Assembly: GCF_011742925.1 (NCBI RefSeq)
Contig: NZ_WAEL01000007.1
Location: forward strand, 1 to 64,000
Reading direction: 5' to 3'
Length of the DNA: 64,000 bases
From: Fibrivirga algicola
Lineage (GTDB): Bacteria; Bacteroidota; Bacteroidia; Cytophagales; Spirosomataceae
Of the stretch, positions 7,804 through 16,745 are shown one piece after another. Numbering within the stretch: position 1 is the first letter of the stretch; each line of letters opens with the position of its first letter. The position numbers and the translations under genes were made by a program. The notes under the pieces were generated by a model that searched no databases, had not been told where the DNA came from, and saw only the letters and a program-made list of their open reading frames with translations.

Positions 7804-8703
7804 TCACATAGGCCGGCAGGCCAGTTGTGTCTGGATGATCTGCATAACCTGGGTACGTTCGTCGCCGATAAGGGGTAAACGGGGCGCGCGGACGTATTCG
7901 GAACCGATGCCGGTGGCGGTTGCTGCCAGCTTGATGTACTGCACCAATTTAGGGTGAATGTCGAGTTCGAGGAGGGGCATAAACCAGCGGTAAATGGCCA
8001 GCGCTTCCGCGATTTTACCCGCTTTGGCGAGGTCGTAGATCGCGATGGTTTCTTTGGGGAAGGCATCAACCAGGCCACCAACCCAGCCGTCGCAGCCCAG
8101 GAGAATGGCTTCCAGCGCCAGCGTGTCGACGCCGCCCATCAGTTTGAAGCGATCGCCAAACGCGTTGCGCATCCGGGTAATGTTGGTGAGGTCGCGCGTT
8201 GATTCTTTAACCGCCTGGATGTTGTCGAATTTTGCCAGCTCGTCAAACATGGCTACGGTGGTCATGATCTTGTAATCGTAGGGATTATTGTAGATCATGA
8301 TCGGCAGGGCCGTCTCTGCCGCTACTGCTTTGAAAAACGTAACCGTTTCGCGGGCATCGGCGGGGTAGCGCATGGGGGGCAGCAGCATCAGGCCATCGGC
8401 ACCGTTGGCTTCGGCTTCATGGGCACGGGCAATGGCCTGTTTGGTTGCCTGTTCGGCAATATTGACCAACACAGGTACGTTGCTCTCGCAGACCGCGAGG
8501 GCTGATTCCAGCAGGGCAATCTTCTCGTCATTACCCAGCGTGCTCGCTTCGCCCAGCGAACCACCGATGATAAAGCCGTGTACGCCCGCGTCGAGTTGTG
8601 CGTGAAGGTTTTTCTCGAAAAGGGGAATATCCAGTTCGTCGTTGGCTGTAAAAGGCGTGAGCAGCGCGGGATAGACACCTTCCCATTTAACAGGTACGTT
8701 CAT
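7804..8703 (-). CDS. DHDPS-family lyase, probable pyrroline-4-hydroxy-2-carboxylate deaminase
   Basis: 299 residues forming the DapA/NAL TIM-barrel family. The Schiff-base lysine is in QAVKEST (Lys166), the catalytic tyrosine in IMIYNNP (Tyr138), and the carboxylate-binding loop is GGSLGE (residues 47-52). True DHDPS has GTTGE here and normally lies with lysine genes. With an epimerase and a D-amino acid flavoenzyme downstream, the likely reaction is deamination of pyrroline-4-hydroxy-2-carboxylate to alpha-ketoglutarate semialdehyde. It would be the first gene of the operon. The dehydrogenase needed to finish the pathway is not in the window. Other pyruvate- or keto-sugar-lyase roles are possible. 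Confidence 0.85.
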   Translation of the reverse strand: MNVPVKWEGVYPALLTPFTANDELDIPLFEKNLHAQLDAGVHGFIIGGSLGEASTLGNDEKIALLESALAVCESNVPVLVNIAEQATKQAIARAHEAEANGADGLMLLPPMRYPADARETVTFFKAVAAETALPIMIYNNPYDYKIMTTVAMFDELAKFDNIQAVKESTRDLTNITRMRNAFGDRFKLMGGVDTLALEAILLGCDGWVGGLVDAFPKETIAIYDLAKAGKIAEALAIYRWFMPLLELDIHPKLVQYIKLAATATGIGSEYVRAPRLPLIGDERTQVMQIIQTQLACRPM

Positions 8704-8730
8704 GCGGTATGACGGTTATTTGTAGATACC

Positions 8731-8738
8731 CAAAAGTA
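8731..8738 (-). promoter_or_regulatory. -7 element for hydroxyproline gene set
   Basis: On the minus strand this reads TACTTTTG, a full TAnnTTTG match, 27 bases before the start of the DHDPS-family gene. It gives a predicted leader of about 20 bases. I see no clear -33 TTG. Confidence 0.5.
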
Positions 8739-8850
8739 CAACGACAGCTGAATACCGGATGCCACGGGCTTGAGCAATTCTAATACTATTTTCACCAGAC
8801 AAGCTAACGAAATTTGAATAGAGGGGGAAAATACGCCGAAACGAACCACC

Positions 8851-8858
8851 TATCTTTG
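8851..8858 (+). promoter_or_regulatory. -7 element directly before ATG (possible leaderless start)
   Basis: TATCTTTG fits the Bacteroidota -7 consensus and ends only 4 bases before the ATG at 8863. Transcription would begin at or near the start codon, giving a leaderless mRNA, unless the next in-frame ATG at 8872 is used. No ribosome binding site precedes the ATG. Confidence 0.55.
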
Positions 8859-8862
8859 CGCC

Positions 8863-9705
8863 ATGCCATCAATGCCACCCATACAAACCGCCCCGTTGTT
8901 TCCAGTGCTGCATCAGCACCTGCAGACGCTCCTGCGTAGCCTGTCGCCCGCCGACTGGCAGCGGGAAACAATCTGCACCGGCTGGACGGTGAAAGACGTA
9001 GCCGCGCACCTGCTCGACACGTCGCTTCGCACAATCGCTATGTACCGCGATAGGTACGTAGCACCCGATTCGCCGACGATCGGGTCCTATCAGGAACTGG
9101 TCGGTTACCTGAACCAACTGAACAACGACTGGGTACGGGCTACGCGGCGACTGAGTCCGGCCGTGCTGATCGACTGGCTGGTGCAGGCGGGTGCCGAAGC
9201 CGATGCACTGATCACAGCGCTGCCGCCCGACGAGCCGGCTCTGTTTTCGGTGGCGTGGGCGGGGCAGCAGGTGTCGCCAAATTGGTTTCATGTGGCCCGG
9301 GAATACACAGAGCGCTGGCACCATCAGCAGCAAATTCGGCTGGCGGTGGGGCAAACGGCCGATCTGGAAACCGACGAGCTGTACCAGCCGGTGCTCGATA
9401 CGTTCATGCAGGCGCTGCCATTTGCCTACCGCGATACACCTGCGACCGTAGGTACGTTGCTCCGGTTTTCGGTGGCCGATCTGGCGGGGGGCAACTGGTT
9501 TTTGCGGCGCGAACAGGATCAGTGGCGGTTAGCGCCAACCGCACCCAACCAACAGCCCGACACCTGGGTGCAGATTAACCGCGCCTTCGCCTGGCAGCTT
9601 CTCACGCGCAACCTGCCGACGGATGTTGCCGCTTCCTACATCAACATATCCGGCGATGAGGCACTGGGCCGGAACGTATTGACGATGCGCTCGGTGATGA
9701 TGTAG
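8863..9705 (+). CDS. DinB/maleylpyruvate-isomerase-like metal-binding domain protein
   Basis: 280 residues. The N-terminal half is a four-helix-bundle domain of the DinB/MDMPI type: 'LSPADWQRETICTGWTVKDVAAHLLDT' carries the typical W-x-V-x-D-x-x-A-H-L metal-site motif, and 'NWFHVAREYTERWHHQQQIR' provides the later histidines. The C-terminal half resembles the small domain of mycothiol-dependent maleylpyruvate isomerases (INRAFAWQLLTRNLP). Bacteroidota do not make mycothiol, so the thiol cofactor and reaction are unknown. A -7 promoter box ends 4 bases upstream of the ATG. The gene stands alone and converges with the M19 dipeptidase gene. Confidence 0.78.
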   Translation: MPSMPPIQTAPLFPVLHQHLQTLLRSLSPADWQRETICTGWTVKDVAAHLLDTSLRTIAMYRDRYVAPDSPTIGSYQELVGYLNQLNNDWVRATRRLSPAVLIDWLVQAGAEADALITALPPDEPALFSVAWAGQQVSPNWFHVAREYTERWHHQQQIRLAVGQTADLETDELYQPVLDTFMQALPFAYRDTPATVGTLLRFSVADLAGGNWFLRREQDQWRLAPTAPNQQPDTWVQINRAFAWQLLTRNLPTDVAASYINISGDEALGRNVLTMRSVMM

Positions 9706-9741
9706 AAAGCGTAGCCCGGCCCCACCAAGAACCTATTGCGA

Positions 9742-10824
9742 CTATGCCCAGGCGTTCCGCAGAAAGCGTAGCCCGTTTCCGTGGAAAATGCCCTCGATAT
9801 CGGTCTGGCTGTACCCGCGTTTCTGAAGCAGGCCCTGTAGGTTTTGTATATCAGCGATGGTGTCCAGGTCGGCGGGCGACTGTTCGAGGCCGTAGGTGCC
9901 GTCGAGGTCGGAGCCGATAGCACAGTGGCTCGACGAGCCGGTTAACTGGCAGATATGGTCGATGTGATCAATCAGCGTGTCGAGCGTTACGCCGAAGGTA
10001 TGCGACTGGAAAGGCACCCGCTGCGTAAGTCCGGCTTTGAGCATCCAGGCGTCGAGGCAGCCGCCGATGACAGCTCCCCGCTCGGCAAGCCGGATAATTT
10101 GATCGTCGGTCAGCTGGCGTTGGTGGGGTACTAGCGTTCGGCAATTATGATGGCTGGCCCAGATTGGCCCTTTGTACAGGTCAAGGGCTTCGTCGAACCC
10201 TTCGTCGGTCAGGTGAGTCACGTCCAGAATCATGCCCAGGGCATCCATTTCGCGGAGCAGGTCGCGGCCCAGTGTGGTCAGCGGACCACTGAGGCCCGTA
10301 CCGGGCGCATAACGGCCGGTGCTGTAGTGGGCGGGACCAAGCGCTCGTAGGCCATAGGCGTACGCTTTTTCCAGGTACGTCAGATTCACCAGCGAGTCGG
10401 CTCCTTCGAGGCTGAGAATAAAGCCGACAGGCTTCTGATCGGCCGGAATGGCGGTGTCGAGCCAGAGGGCCACGTGTTCGTCGAGCTGCTGGCGGTTGGT
10501 AAGTTGCCGCATCCAGCCGTCGTCTTCCATGCTTCGGTACCAGGCCAGTTGCGCCTGGGTCATGGCCCACGCCTGCTGGGGCGAGTTCCAGCCCGCACCG
10601 GGTAAACTGCTGTCTGTTTCGTTGTAGCGGGCAATTTGGGTAGCCACAACGAGCCCAATCTGACCACGGCGCAGGTCGGGCAGCGAAACCACACCCCGGC
10701 CCCGGTCGGGCTTGTCGGTCATGCCCTGTTCCGACTGGCGAATGGTGGGTACGTCGCGCCGGTAATCGCGGTTCCATTCAATAGCATTCAGCGCCAGATC
10801 GAGGTGGGTGTCGAAGGTAAACAT
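9742..10824 (-). CDS. Membrane-dipeptidase-like peptidase M19
   Basis: 360 residues from the ATG at 10824. It begins FDTHLDLAL, the D-x-H-x-D zinc ligand pair of the renal dipeptidase (M19) family, and continues with LEGADSL, DVTHLTDEGFDEAL, SHHNCR (bridging and histidine ligands) and IGSDLDGTYG. These zinc enzymes cleave dipeptides, often with a D-residue at the C-terminal side. There is no signal peptide. A longer frame reaching 10971 would run into the divergent peptidase gene and is not used. Start codons of the two divergent genes are only 33 bases apart, so their promoters must overlap each other or the coding sequence. Confidence 0.9.
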   Translation of the reverse strand: MFTFDTHLDLALNAIEWNRDYRRDVPTIRQSEQGMTDKPDRGRGVVSLPDLRRGQIGLVVATQIARYNETDSSLPGAGWNSPQQAWAMTQAQLAWYRSMEDDGWMRQLTNRQQLDEHVALWLDTAIPADQKPVGFILSLEGADSLVNLTYLEKAYAYGLRALGPAHYSTGRYAPGTGLSGPLTTLGRDLLREMDALGMILDVTHLTDEGFDEALDLYKGPIWASHHNCRTLVPHQRQLTDDQIIRLAERGAVIGGCLDAWMLKAGLTQRVPFQSHTFGVTLDTLIDHIDHICQLTGSSSHCAIGSDLDGTYGLEQSPADLDTIADIQNLQGLLQKRGYSQTDIEGIFHGNGLRFLRNAWA

Positions 10825-10857
10825 GTTGTAGAGGGTAAACGAAACGTCGAATCTATG

Positions 10858-11652
10858 GAGTATTTCCTTATACTGCTCGTTGTGGCGGGGCTGGTCTGGT
10901 GGTTTTTCATCCGCAAAAAGCAGGAAGTCATCGTTCCGCTCGCGCCCGACCATGTGGCGTTGCTGGAGCAAAACGTGCCTTATTACCAGTCGCTACCCGA
11001 CGATCGAAAGCAGGCTTTTTCTGATCGGGTAAGCCAGTTTCTATCGAAAGTTACTATTGAAGGTGTTGACACGGAAGTTGACGAGCTCGACCGGATACTG
11101 GTTGCCAGTAGCGCGGTCATTCCCATTTTTGCCTTCGAAGGGTGGGAGTATCCCAACCTGACAACGGTGCTGCTCTATCCGGGTACGTTCAACGAAGCGT
11201 ATGAAACCAAGGGTGATGGCCTGATGATCATGGGTCAAGTGGGCGAGGGCGGGGCCTTGCAGAGTACCATGGCGCTGTCGAGACCGGCCCTGCGCAATGG
11301 ATTTGCGGTAGAAACGAGTAAAGAGAACACCGGCATCCATGAGTTTGTGCACCTGCTTGACAAAGTAGACGGGGCCATCGACGGAACGCCTGAGTATATG
11401 ATTCCAAAAGCGTACCTGCAACCCTGGATTCGGCAGATCCAGCAGCAGATCGGGGAGATTAAAACCAGCAAGTCAGACATTAATCCGTATGGTGCGACTA
11501 ACGAAGCGGAGTTCTTCGCGGTGGTGTCGGAGTATTTCTTCAAGCGTCCCGACCTGCTGCAGGCCAAACACCCGGAGTTGTTCGAACTGCTCGAACGCAT
11601 CTTCCGGCAAAATCCGCTCGAACCGGATAAAGTGATTACGGAGGAATTGTAA
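10858..11652 (+). CDS. M90-family zinc peptidase (MtfA-like)
   Basis: 264 residues from the ATG at 10858. A single N-terminal membrane segment (about residues 3-18, LILLVVAGLVWWFFI) precedes the MtfA-like domain. The zinc motif is HEFVHLLDKVDG (His162, Glu163, His166) and the glutamate helix AEFFAVVSEYFF supplies the later ligand. E. coli MtfA has no such anchor, so here the peptidase is probably tethered to the inner membrane, facing the cytoplasm. In E. coli the family links to regulation of glucose transport through Mlc; no Mlc homologue is seen here. It ends directly in a long hairpin. Confidence 0.88.
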   Translation, partial: EYFLILLVVAGLVWWFFIRKKQEVIVPLAPDHVALLEQNVPYYQSLPDDRKQAFSDRVSQFLSKVTIEGVDTEVDELDRILVASSAVIPIFAFEGWEYPNLTTVLLYPGTFNEAYETKGDGLMIMGQVGEGGALQSTMALSRPALRNGFAVETSKENTGIHEFVHLLDKVDGAIDGTPEYMIPKAYLQPWIRQIQQQIGEIKTSKSDINPYGATNEAEFFAVVSEYFFKRPDLLQAKHPELFELLERIFRQNPLEPDKVITEEL

Positions 11653-11727
11653 CACGGGTGTCAACCTGTTTTGTGGTTGGCTACCCGGCTACTCCTCGCC
11701 TTCGGAGCAGACGGGTTGACACCCGTG
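11653..11727. terminator. Long inverted repeat between convergent genes
   Basis: Arms 11653-11666 and 11714-11727 (CACGGGTGTCAACC and complement) match over 14 bases, with a GC-rich 47-base interior that can pair further. It starts at the stop codon of the M90 peptidase gene and lies just before the end of the convergent PLP-enzyme gene. This suits a bidirectional terminator. Confidence 0.7.
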
Positions 11728-11732
11728 GTACG

Positions 11733-12857
11733 TTAGATCGTCAGCTTCCGGACTCGGGCGGTGACGGGCCAGGTGTCGGTGACCAGCCCATTTTCTACTA
11801 CTTTAACTGACTCATAAAGGGCGACGGTTGGGCAAATGTGTTTGGGGACGCCGTACCAGATCTCGCCGGGTACGTGCTGGCGCGCCTTGGGTAGCTTCAC
11901 TACCAGGTGTTCTTCACTCTGACCCGTAAGCTGCCCATCGGGGTGATCGAAAAATAGGGCGCGGGGTTGCGGATTTTCGGCCGCTACCGATTTATGGCCC
12001 AGATCAAGGGTCAGGGTTGTGTCATCGATCACGGAAATGACCCGCGTCAGCAGCACGGCGGCTATATCGTAGGGGAGGTCGGGCAGTAGCTCGGCATAGC
12101 CCGCATCCCAAAAAACAAACGTACCCGGACTTGTTTGCACGCGTTCCCCATTGCGGTTGGCGTGTATCGTCGAGGTGGGGGTGCCGCCCATAATCAGCGT
12201 CAGCGGTTTCTGTTGCGCTTGTTCAATGGCCTGCCGTGCTGCCAGTGCCTGTGCATACCCTGCATCGGCGTGGGTGGTGCGGGTGGCTACATCGGTATCG
12301 CGAATGTGCCCGTCGTACCCATGCAGCCCCACCACGTTGATGCCCGGCAAATCGGCGCAATCGGCCGCGAGCTGGACGGCGTCGGTGGGGGAGATGCCGG
12401 TGCGCCCCATGCCCACATTCAGATCGATATACACCGACAGGGGAGCCGTGCCGACTGTGTCGGCCAGTTGCCGGGCAGTGGCCAGGTTGTCGATCAGGCA
12501 GGCGAAGCGGGTGGCTGGGTACGTGGTTGTCAGCGTAAACAACCGGGCTATTTTGGGACCCACTACCGGGTAGGCCAGCAGTACATCAGCTGCACCTGCC
12601 TGGGCCAGCATTTCCGCTTCGGCAATGGTGGCGCATTTAAACTGGTATATACCCGCTTCGAGCATCAATTGCGTCACCGCCGCCATCTTGTGCGTTTTCA
12701 CATGCGGCCGAAGCCGGTCGACCCCACCCGCCAGCCTGATAGCCGTTTGAATATTCTTTTTTACACGCTCTGGATAAATCAATAACGACGGTGAATCAAT
12801 CTCGTCGGCGTTTTGGATGGTGTACCAGTTCGGAGCAGGCATTACGTTTGGTTGCAT
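11733..12857 (-). CDS. D-threonine aldolase-like PLP enzyme
   Basis: 374 residues of the alanine-racemase-fold D-TA/D-serine dehydratase family. The PLP lysine lies in RPHVKTHK (residues 50-57), DLNVGMGRTG and GLHGYDGH line the barrel, and the C-terminal domain ends with the metal-binding 'GVPKHICPTVALYE' His/Cys pair used by metal-activated D-threonine aldolases and DSD1-type D-serine dehydratases. It would cleave beta-hydroxy D-amino acids to glycine and an aldehyde, or deaminate D-serine; the two cannot be separated by eye. It has no operon partner and is divergent from a TetR-type regulator, which might control it. Confidence 0.87.
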   Translation of the reverse strand: MQPNVMPAPNWYTIQNADEIDSPSLLIYPERVKKNIQTAIRLAGGVDRLRPHVKTHKMAAVTQLMLEAGIYQFKCATIAEAEMLAQAGAADVLLAYPVVGPKIARLFTLTTTYPATRFACLIDNLATARQLADTVGTAPLSVYIDLNVGMGRTGISPTDAVQLAADCADLPGINVVGLHGYDGHIRDTDVATRTTHADAGYAQALAARQAIEQAQQKPLTLIMGGTPTSTIHANRNGERVQTSPGTFVFWDAGYAELLPDLPYDIAAVLLTRVISVIDDTTLTLDLGHKSVAAENPQPRALFFDHPDGQLTGQSEEHLVVKLPKARQHVPGEIWYGVPKHICPTVALYESVKVVENGLVTDTWPVTARVRKLTI

Positions 12858-13008
12858 AGTTGTTGGGCGGCACGGTTCACCGAAGTAAGGCCATAAGAAC
12901 AGCGCCAGATTATGGCCGGCAATTTGCCTTGCTTTTTATAAAGCCGGCGTACGGTAGGCGTTTACTAGGTCTGAAAGCCATTTTGCTGGTTTGCCTGTTA
13001 CTCTGTTC

Positions 13009-13566
13009 ATGAAAGAACGGATTTGTGCAGAGGCGAGGCAGTTATTCAACCAGTACGGGGTGAAGACCGTCCGGCTAGACGACATTACCCGGCAGTTGGG
13101 CATCTCGAAAAAAACGCTTTATCTCTACTTTCAAAACAAGGAAGATCTCGTTCAGCAAATGCTGGAATCGCAACTCAATGACAGCCTGCACGAAGCTACC
13201 GTTATTCAGGGACAGTCTGCCAATGCGATTGAGGGTGCGCTGCTTATCTGGGATCACCTGATTCGTTACAAGCACACGGTCAACCCAAGTCTGCTGCTCG
13301 ACATTGAGCGACATTATGCCACGGCCTGGCACCTGTTTCAGGTTGCCAGAAGCGCGTACATCAGCACCATTCTGGAGGCTAATCTTCGCGCTGGGATAAG
13401 CGAAGGATTGTACCGCTCCGATCTGAACAACACCGTGCTGGCCTGGCTCTGGATCGAACAGAGCCAGAGCGACGTACCTGCCAAAGGCGATGAGCAGGTG
13501 GTGAAGCACCATTTTGTGCGTGGTTTGCTGACCCAAAAGGGGCTGGCAGTCTATGAGGCCCTTTAA
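13009..13566 (+). CDS. TetR/AcrR-family regulator
   Basis: 185 residues from the ATG at 13009; a TTG 18 bases upstream is a weaker alternative. The N-terminal helix-turn-helix is clear: ICAEARQLFNQYGVKTVRLDDITRQLGISKKTLYLYFQNKEDLV (about residues 4-47), with the KKTLYLYF recognition helix typical of the family. The C-terminal ligand domain is unremarkable. It is divergent from the D-threonine aldolase-like gene, so control of that gene is the simplest hypothesis, but I could not find an obvious palindrome between them. Confidence 0.9.
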   Translation: MKERICAEARQLFNQYGVKTVRLDDITRQLGISKKTLYLYFQNKEDLVQQMLESQLNDSLHEATVIQGQSANAIEGALLIWDHLIRYKHTVNPSLLLDIERHYATAWHLFQVARSAYISTILEANLRAGISEGLYRSDLNNTVLAWLWIEQSQSDVPAKGDEQVVKHHFVRGLLTQKGLAVYEAL

Positions 13567-13680
13567 CTACCCGGCAAGCTCCACTTTAGTTAATTCGGCC
13601 TGCCTAGGCAACCCAGGCGCATGTCTAAGTACCTTATTTCGTCGCCGCATTAGACTAAGCAAATGCCTGAAAAAGAGAGA

Positions 13681-15123
13681 CTAAACAATTGGAAGTTTAA
13701 TGGAAAACTGGGCAAATTCGCCAGCTACGGTATCCAGCGTAAAGGTGCCGTTATGGCCTTTGGTAATGATGTCGTAACTCAGCGAGAGGCCCAGGCCCGT
13801 GCCTTCGCCCGTTGGTTTGGTGGTAAAAAAAGGCTGAAACACTTTTGCCCGAATGTCTTCGGAAATCCCCGTTCCGTTGTCGCGGATGCTGATCTCGATC
13901 TGATCGCCAACCTGCGCGGTGCTGACGGTGACCGTTGGCTGGAAGTCGGTCGGATTCGCTTTCCGTTTCTGCTGAACGGCGTAGAACGCGTTGGTAAACA
14001 GATTGGTGAGCACCCGACCGATATCCTGCGGCACTACGTTGGTCGTCAACGGCTTAGGATTAAGGTGCATGTCGATCTGGCAGGCAAAACTGTTGTTTCT
14101 TAACTTTTGCCCCTGATACGCCAGGTGCAGGTATTCGTCGACGAGTGCGTTGATGTCGGCCGGTTGACTGCTGCCCGTACCCACATTAGAGTGTTCGAGC
14201 ATGCCCTTTACTATGGCCGACGCCCGGCCGCCGTGGTGGTTAATTTTCTGGAGGTTTTGCTTTAGGTCGTCCAGCAGTTCAGCTTCCAGATCGGGGTCGC
14301 GGTCGGTTCGCAGTCGTTCGTCGTCGAGTTCGGCGATCAGCTCCGTTGAGAGGTCCGAGAAGTTGTTGACGAAGTTGAGCGGGTTTTGAATCTCATGGGC
14401 AATGCCCGCCGTGAGCTCACCGAGCGACGCCAGTTTTTCACGCTGAATCAGGCGATTTTGAGCCAGCTTCAGTTCGATCAGCGATTGTTTAAGCTCTTCT
14501 TCTTTGCGGGTATTTTCTGATCTGAAATAGTAAACGACCAGAAAAAGAGTGAGGAAAACCAGCAGGTGATTCGTCTCGTACAGGTTTTCCCCGTTGGGCA
14601 TCGATAGAAACGGGGTCAGGACGGTAAATGAGTATTTGCAGAGAAAGAAGCAGCACACGTTGAGGATAAAGAACAGGAACAGCGTCAGAAACCGCCTGAA
14701 AAACAGCATGGGCAGCAGGCTGGCTGTAATCAGGTAGTACTCCGTTGCGTCGACTGCCCCGTGCGAAACGGCCGAAAAGGTGTAATAAATGATGTTGAAA
14801 AACAGAAAGAAGTAACAGGCCGCCTCGTAGCGTCGGTAGTGATTCATGAGAATCGGTACGCACGAGATCACGCTGGCGGGCAGGCTCTCCCAAAAGGTAA
14901 CCCGGTGGGCTTCGTCGGAATAAACAAGGGCGAAACAGGCGTAAAGTATAGACGGGATGACACTAATGCCGTTGACAAGCCGGGTACGTTTGCGCAGCCA
15001 GTCATCCATTGTGTCGTCGACACCGATGTTGATGGCCCAGGACCAGGCCCGGTGCAAAAACGACAGGAGCTGACCGAAACGGCGACCAATTGTTGACGTA
15101 GCTGAGGCAGCAGGCGCGGACAT
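13681..15123 (-). CDS. Membrane sensor histidine kinase
   Basis: 480 residues. About six hydrophobic segments fill residues 50-200 (a membrane sensor with no recognisable periplasmic domain), then a coiled linker, then a HisKA-like dimerisation helix with EKLASLGELTAGIAHEIQNPLN (phospho-acceptor His243). The ATPase domain shows the N box (NLFTNAFYAV), G1 (DNGTGI), F (FFTTKPTGEGTGLGL) and G2 motifs. No response regulator is adjacent, so it is an orphan. It is transcribed in the same direction as the lactone-oxidase-like gene upstream, 11 bases apart, so the two are probably cotranscribed. Confidence 0.92.
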   Translation of the reverse strand: MSAPAASATSTIGRRFGQLLSFLHRAWSWAINIGVDDTMDDWLRKRTRLVNGISVIPSILYACFALVYSDEAHRVTFWESLPASVISCVPILMNHYRRYEAACYFFLFFNIIYYTFSAVSHGAVDATEYYLITASLLPMLFFRRFLTLFLFFILNVCCFFLCKYSFTVLTPFLSMPNGENLYETNHLLVFLTLFLVVYYFRSENTRKEEELKQSLIELKLAQNRLIQREKLASLGELTAGIAHEIQNPLNFVNNFSDLSTELIAELDDERLRTDRDPDLEAELLDDLKQNLQKINHHGGRASAIVKGMLEHSNVGTGSSQPADINALVDEYLHLAYQGQKLRNNSFACQIDMHLNPKPLTTNVVPQDIGRVLTNLFTNAFYAVQQKRKANPTDFQPTVTVSTAQVGDQIEISIRDNGTGISEDIRAKVFQPFFTTKPTGEGTGLGLSLSYDIITKGHNGTFTLDTVAGEFAQFSIKLPIV

Positions 15124-15134
15124 ACAGGCTTGAA

Positions 15135-16745
15135 TTAAATACCGAGGTGTAATTTCCAGTAGCTGGTCAGAAAGACGTTATGAGGGTCCATGCTGGCGCG
15201 GAGTTCGTTGAAGTCAGCTAATTTAGGGTATTGTTCGGCTAAATACGGGGCTCCGGTGCGCCCATTGGCGAGCGGCAGTAGTTTGCCCCAGTGTGGCCGA
15301 AACGGAATCTGGTTGTCATATAGCAACTGCCAGAACTGTTGGTAGTAATCGGCTGACTTGACGGCACTGTTGGCAAAGTGCAGAAAATTGATCCGGATCA
15401 CGTCGTGCTTATAGGCCGGACTCAACCAGAACGGACTCGCCTTAGCCCCCGAAATTTCGACGGTATAGACTTCGGTAGCGGCAAAGCCTTTTTGCTTATA
15501 ATGGGTTTCCATAACCGCAATTAGCCGCTGAGCATCCGTCATGGGCACCCATAGCTCGGTATAATCGAGGTTGAATAGCTTGTTGCTGAATTCGAACGAA
15601 TCGACGCGAAGGGCGCTCCACCACACATCCCAGAATTGCTGCTGCGGTTTTTTCGGGCTAAAGTACAGGCTGAGCAGCTTGGTATACACGGTTGGGAATA
15701 AGTCGTCGACCAGCTTTCTGAGGCCGTTCCAGAGTGCAGCCAGCCTGTTCCCGAATAGTCTGGCTGTTAGCTTGTCGTACCAGTTCGGCCAGTTGTTTAT
15801 AAGCCAGAAGCCTTTTTCCGCGATCCACTGCGCCCACAGGCGCGGCGTATGAAAGGGGCCAATCGTGACAACTGGAAACGGAGGGGCATACGCTTTTATG
15901 CCCGTTTTCACGGCGGCATCGGCCTTACTCATGGGTGCCGCCCGCCAGTTGACAACCCACTGCAACTCGTTGTAGGGCCACCAGAGCAACCGCACGTGTG
16001 GCGTATTCGTCAGCATGTCTGCCAGCGATGGCTTTGCCGCGTCAACAGGGCCCAGGAAGTTGAACGGCGTTTGATACTGCGACGTAACATCTTCGTAACC
16101 AGCGATCATGGTTGAGTGGTGGCCTGCGTTGTCCAGATAGGGCAGGCACTTCAGCGTAACCGACACGACAATGCCCAGCAAGCCAAGCGACGTACCCACG
16201 GCGAAGAATGGGTTGGTGGGGTCATCGCTCCGTCGAAAATTCTGCGGGTTACCGTTTCCATCAATTAACCGAATGCCAACCACCTGATCGCCAAACGATG
16301 CAGGTACCGAGGCGCCTTCTGACCCGGTAGCGATGAACCCGGCGATGGTTTGGTGGGCTACGGCAGGTACGTTGGGCAAGACCCATCCCTTGGCAGCTAC
16401 TTGCGGAAACAGTCCGTTGGTCTCCGACGAAACGTGCGCCGGGTCGAAGGGATCATAATAGAGGTTGATGCCCGCCCCAACCGTTACTTCCAGGGTAGAA
16501 TCGTCAAAATGAATAGACCGGAACTGATCGAGTTGCAGGTTGATGTCGGGAGCAGAAGCGTCAGTATTGGTCTTAAAGCCGTTGGTGAATACAGCCTGCG
16601 GTACCGAAAGCGCTGCTCCCCGGACGCGGACGTTCAGCTTGTTTTCGGCTGCATACCTTACAAACGCGCTGATGTGTGCTTCTGTGGTTGGGTGGAAGAG
16701 GTGGTTTTGCGGCTGATATAAATCCAGTAGCTGTTGAGGGAGCAT
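15135..16745 (-). CDS. FAD-linked aldonolactone-oxidase-like oxidoreductase
   Basis: 536 residues. The N-terminal half is a PCMH-type FAD domain: RVRGAALSV, then 'VPAVAHQTIAGFIATGSEGAS', close to the VAO-family pattern, and 'AVGTSLGLLGIVVSVTLKC'. The C-terminal part ends in the ALO domain, with HWGK followed by MDPHNVFLTSYW, as in D-arabinono-1,4-lactone and L-gulonolactone oxidases. It is about 100 residues longer than those enzymes owing to inserts around residues 250-380. No Tat or Sec signal is seen, so it is probably cytoplasmic. The substrate (sugar lactone or polyol) is open. It sits 11 bases upstream of the histidine kinase gene. Confidence 0.83.
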   Translation of the reverse strand: MLPQQLLDLYQPQNHLFHPTTEAHISAFVRYAAENKLNVRVRGAALSVPQAVFTNGFKTNTDASAPDINLQLDQFRSIHFDDSTLEVTVGAGINLYYDPFDPAHVSSETNGLFPQVAAKGWVLPNVPAVAHQTIAGFIATGSEGASVPASFGDQVVGIRLIDGNGNPQNFRRSDDPTNPFFAVGTSLGLLGIVVSVTLKCLPYLDNAGHHSTMIAGYEDVTSQYQTPFNFLGPVDAAKPSLADMLTNTPHVRLLWWPYNELQWVVNWRAAPMSKADAAVKTGIKAYAPPFPVVTIGPFHTPRLWAQWIAEKGFWLINNWPNWYDKLTARLFGNRLAALWNGLRKLVDDLFPTVYTKLLSLYFSPKKPQQQFWDVWWSALRVDSFEFSNKLFNLDYTELWVPMTDAQRLIAVMETHYKQKGFAATEVYTVEISGAKASPFWLSPAYKHDVIRINFLHFANSAVKSADYYQQFWQLLYDNQIPFRPHWGKLLPLANGRTGAPYLAEQYPKLADFNELRASMDPHNVFLTSYWKLHLGI

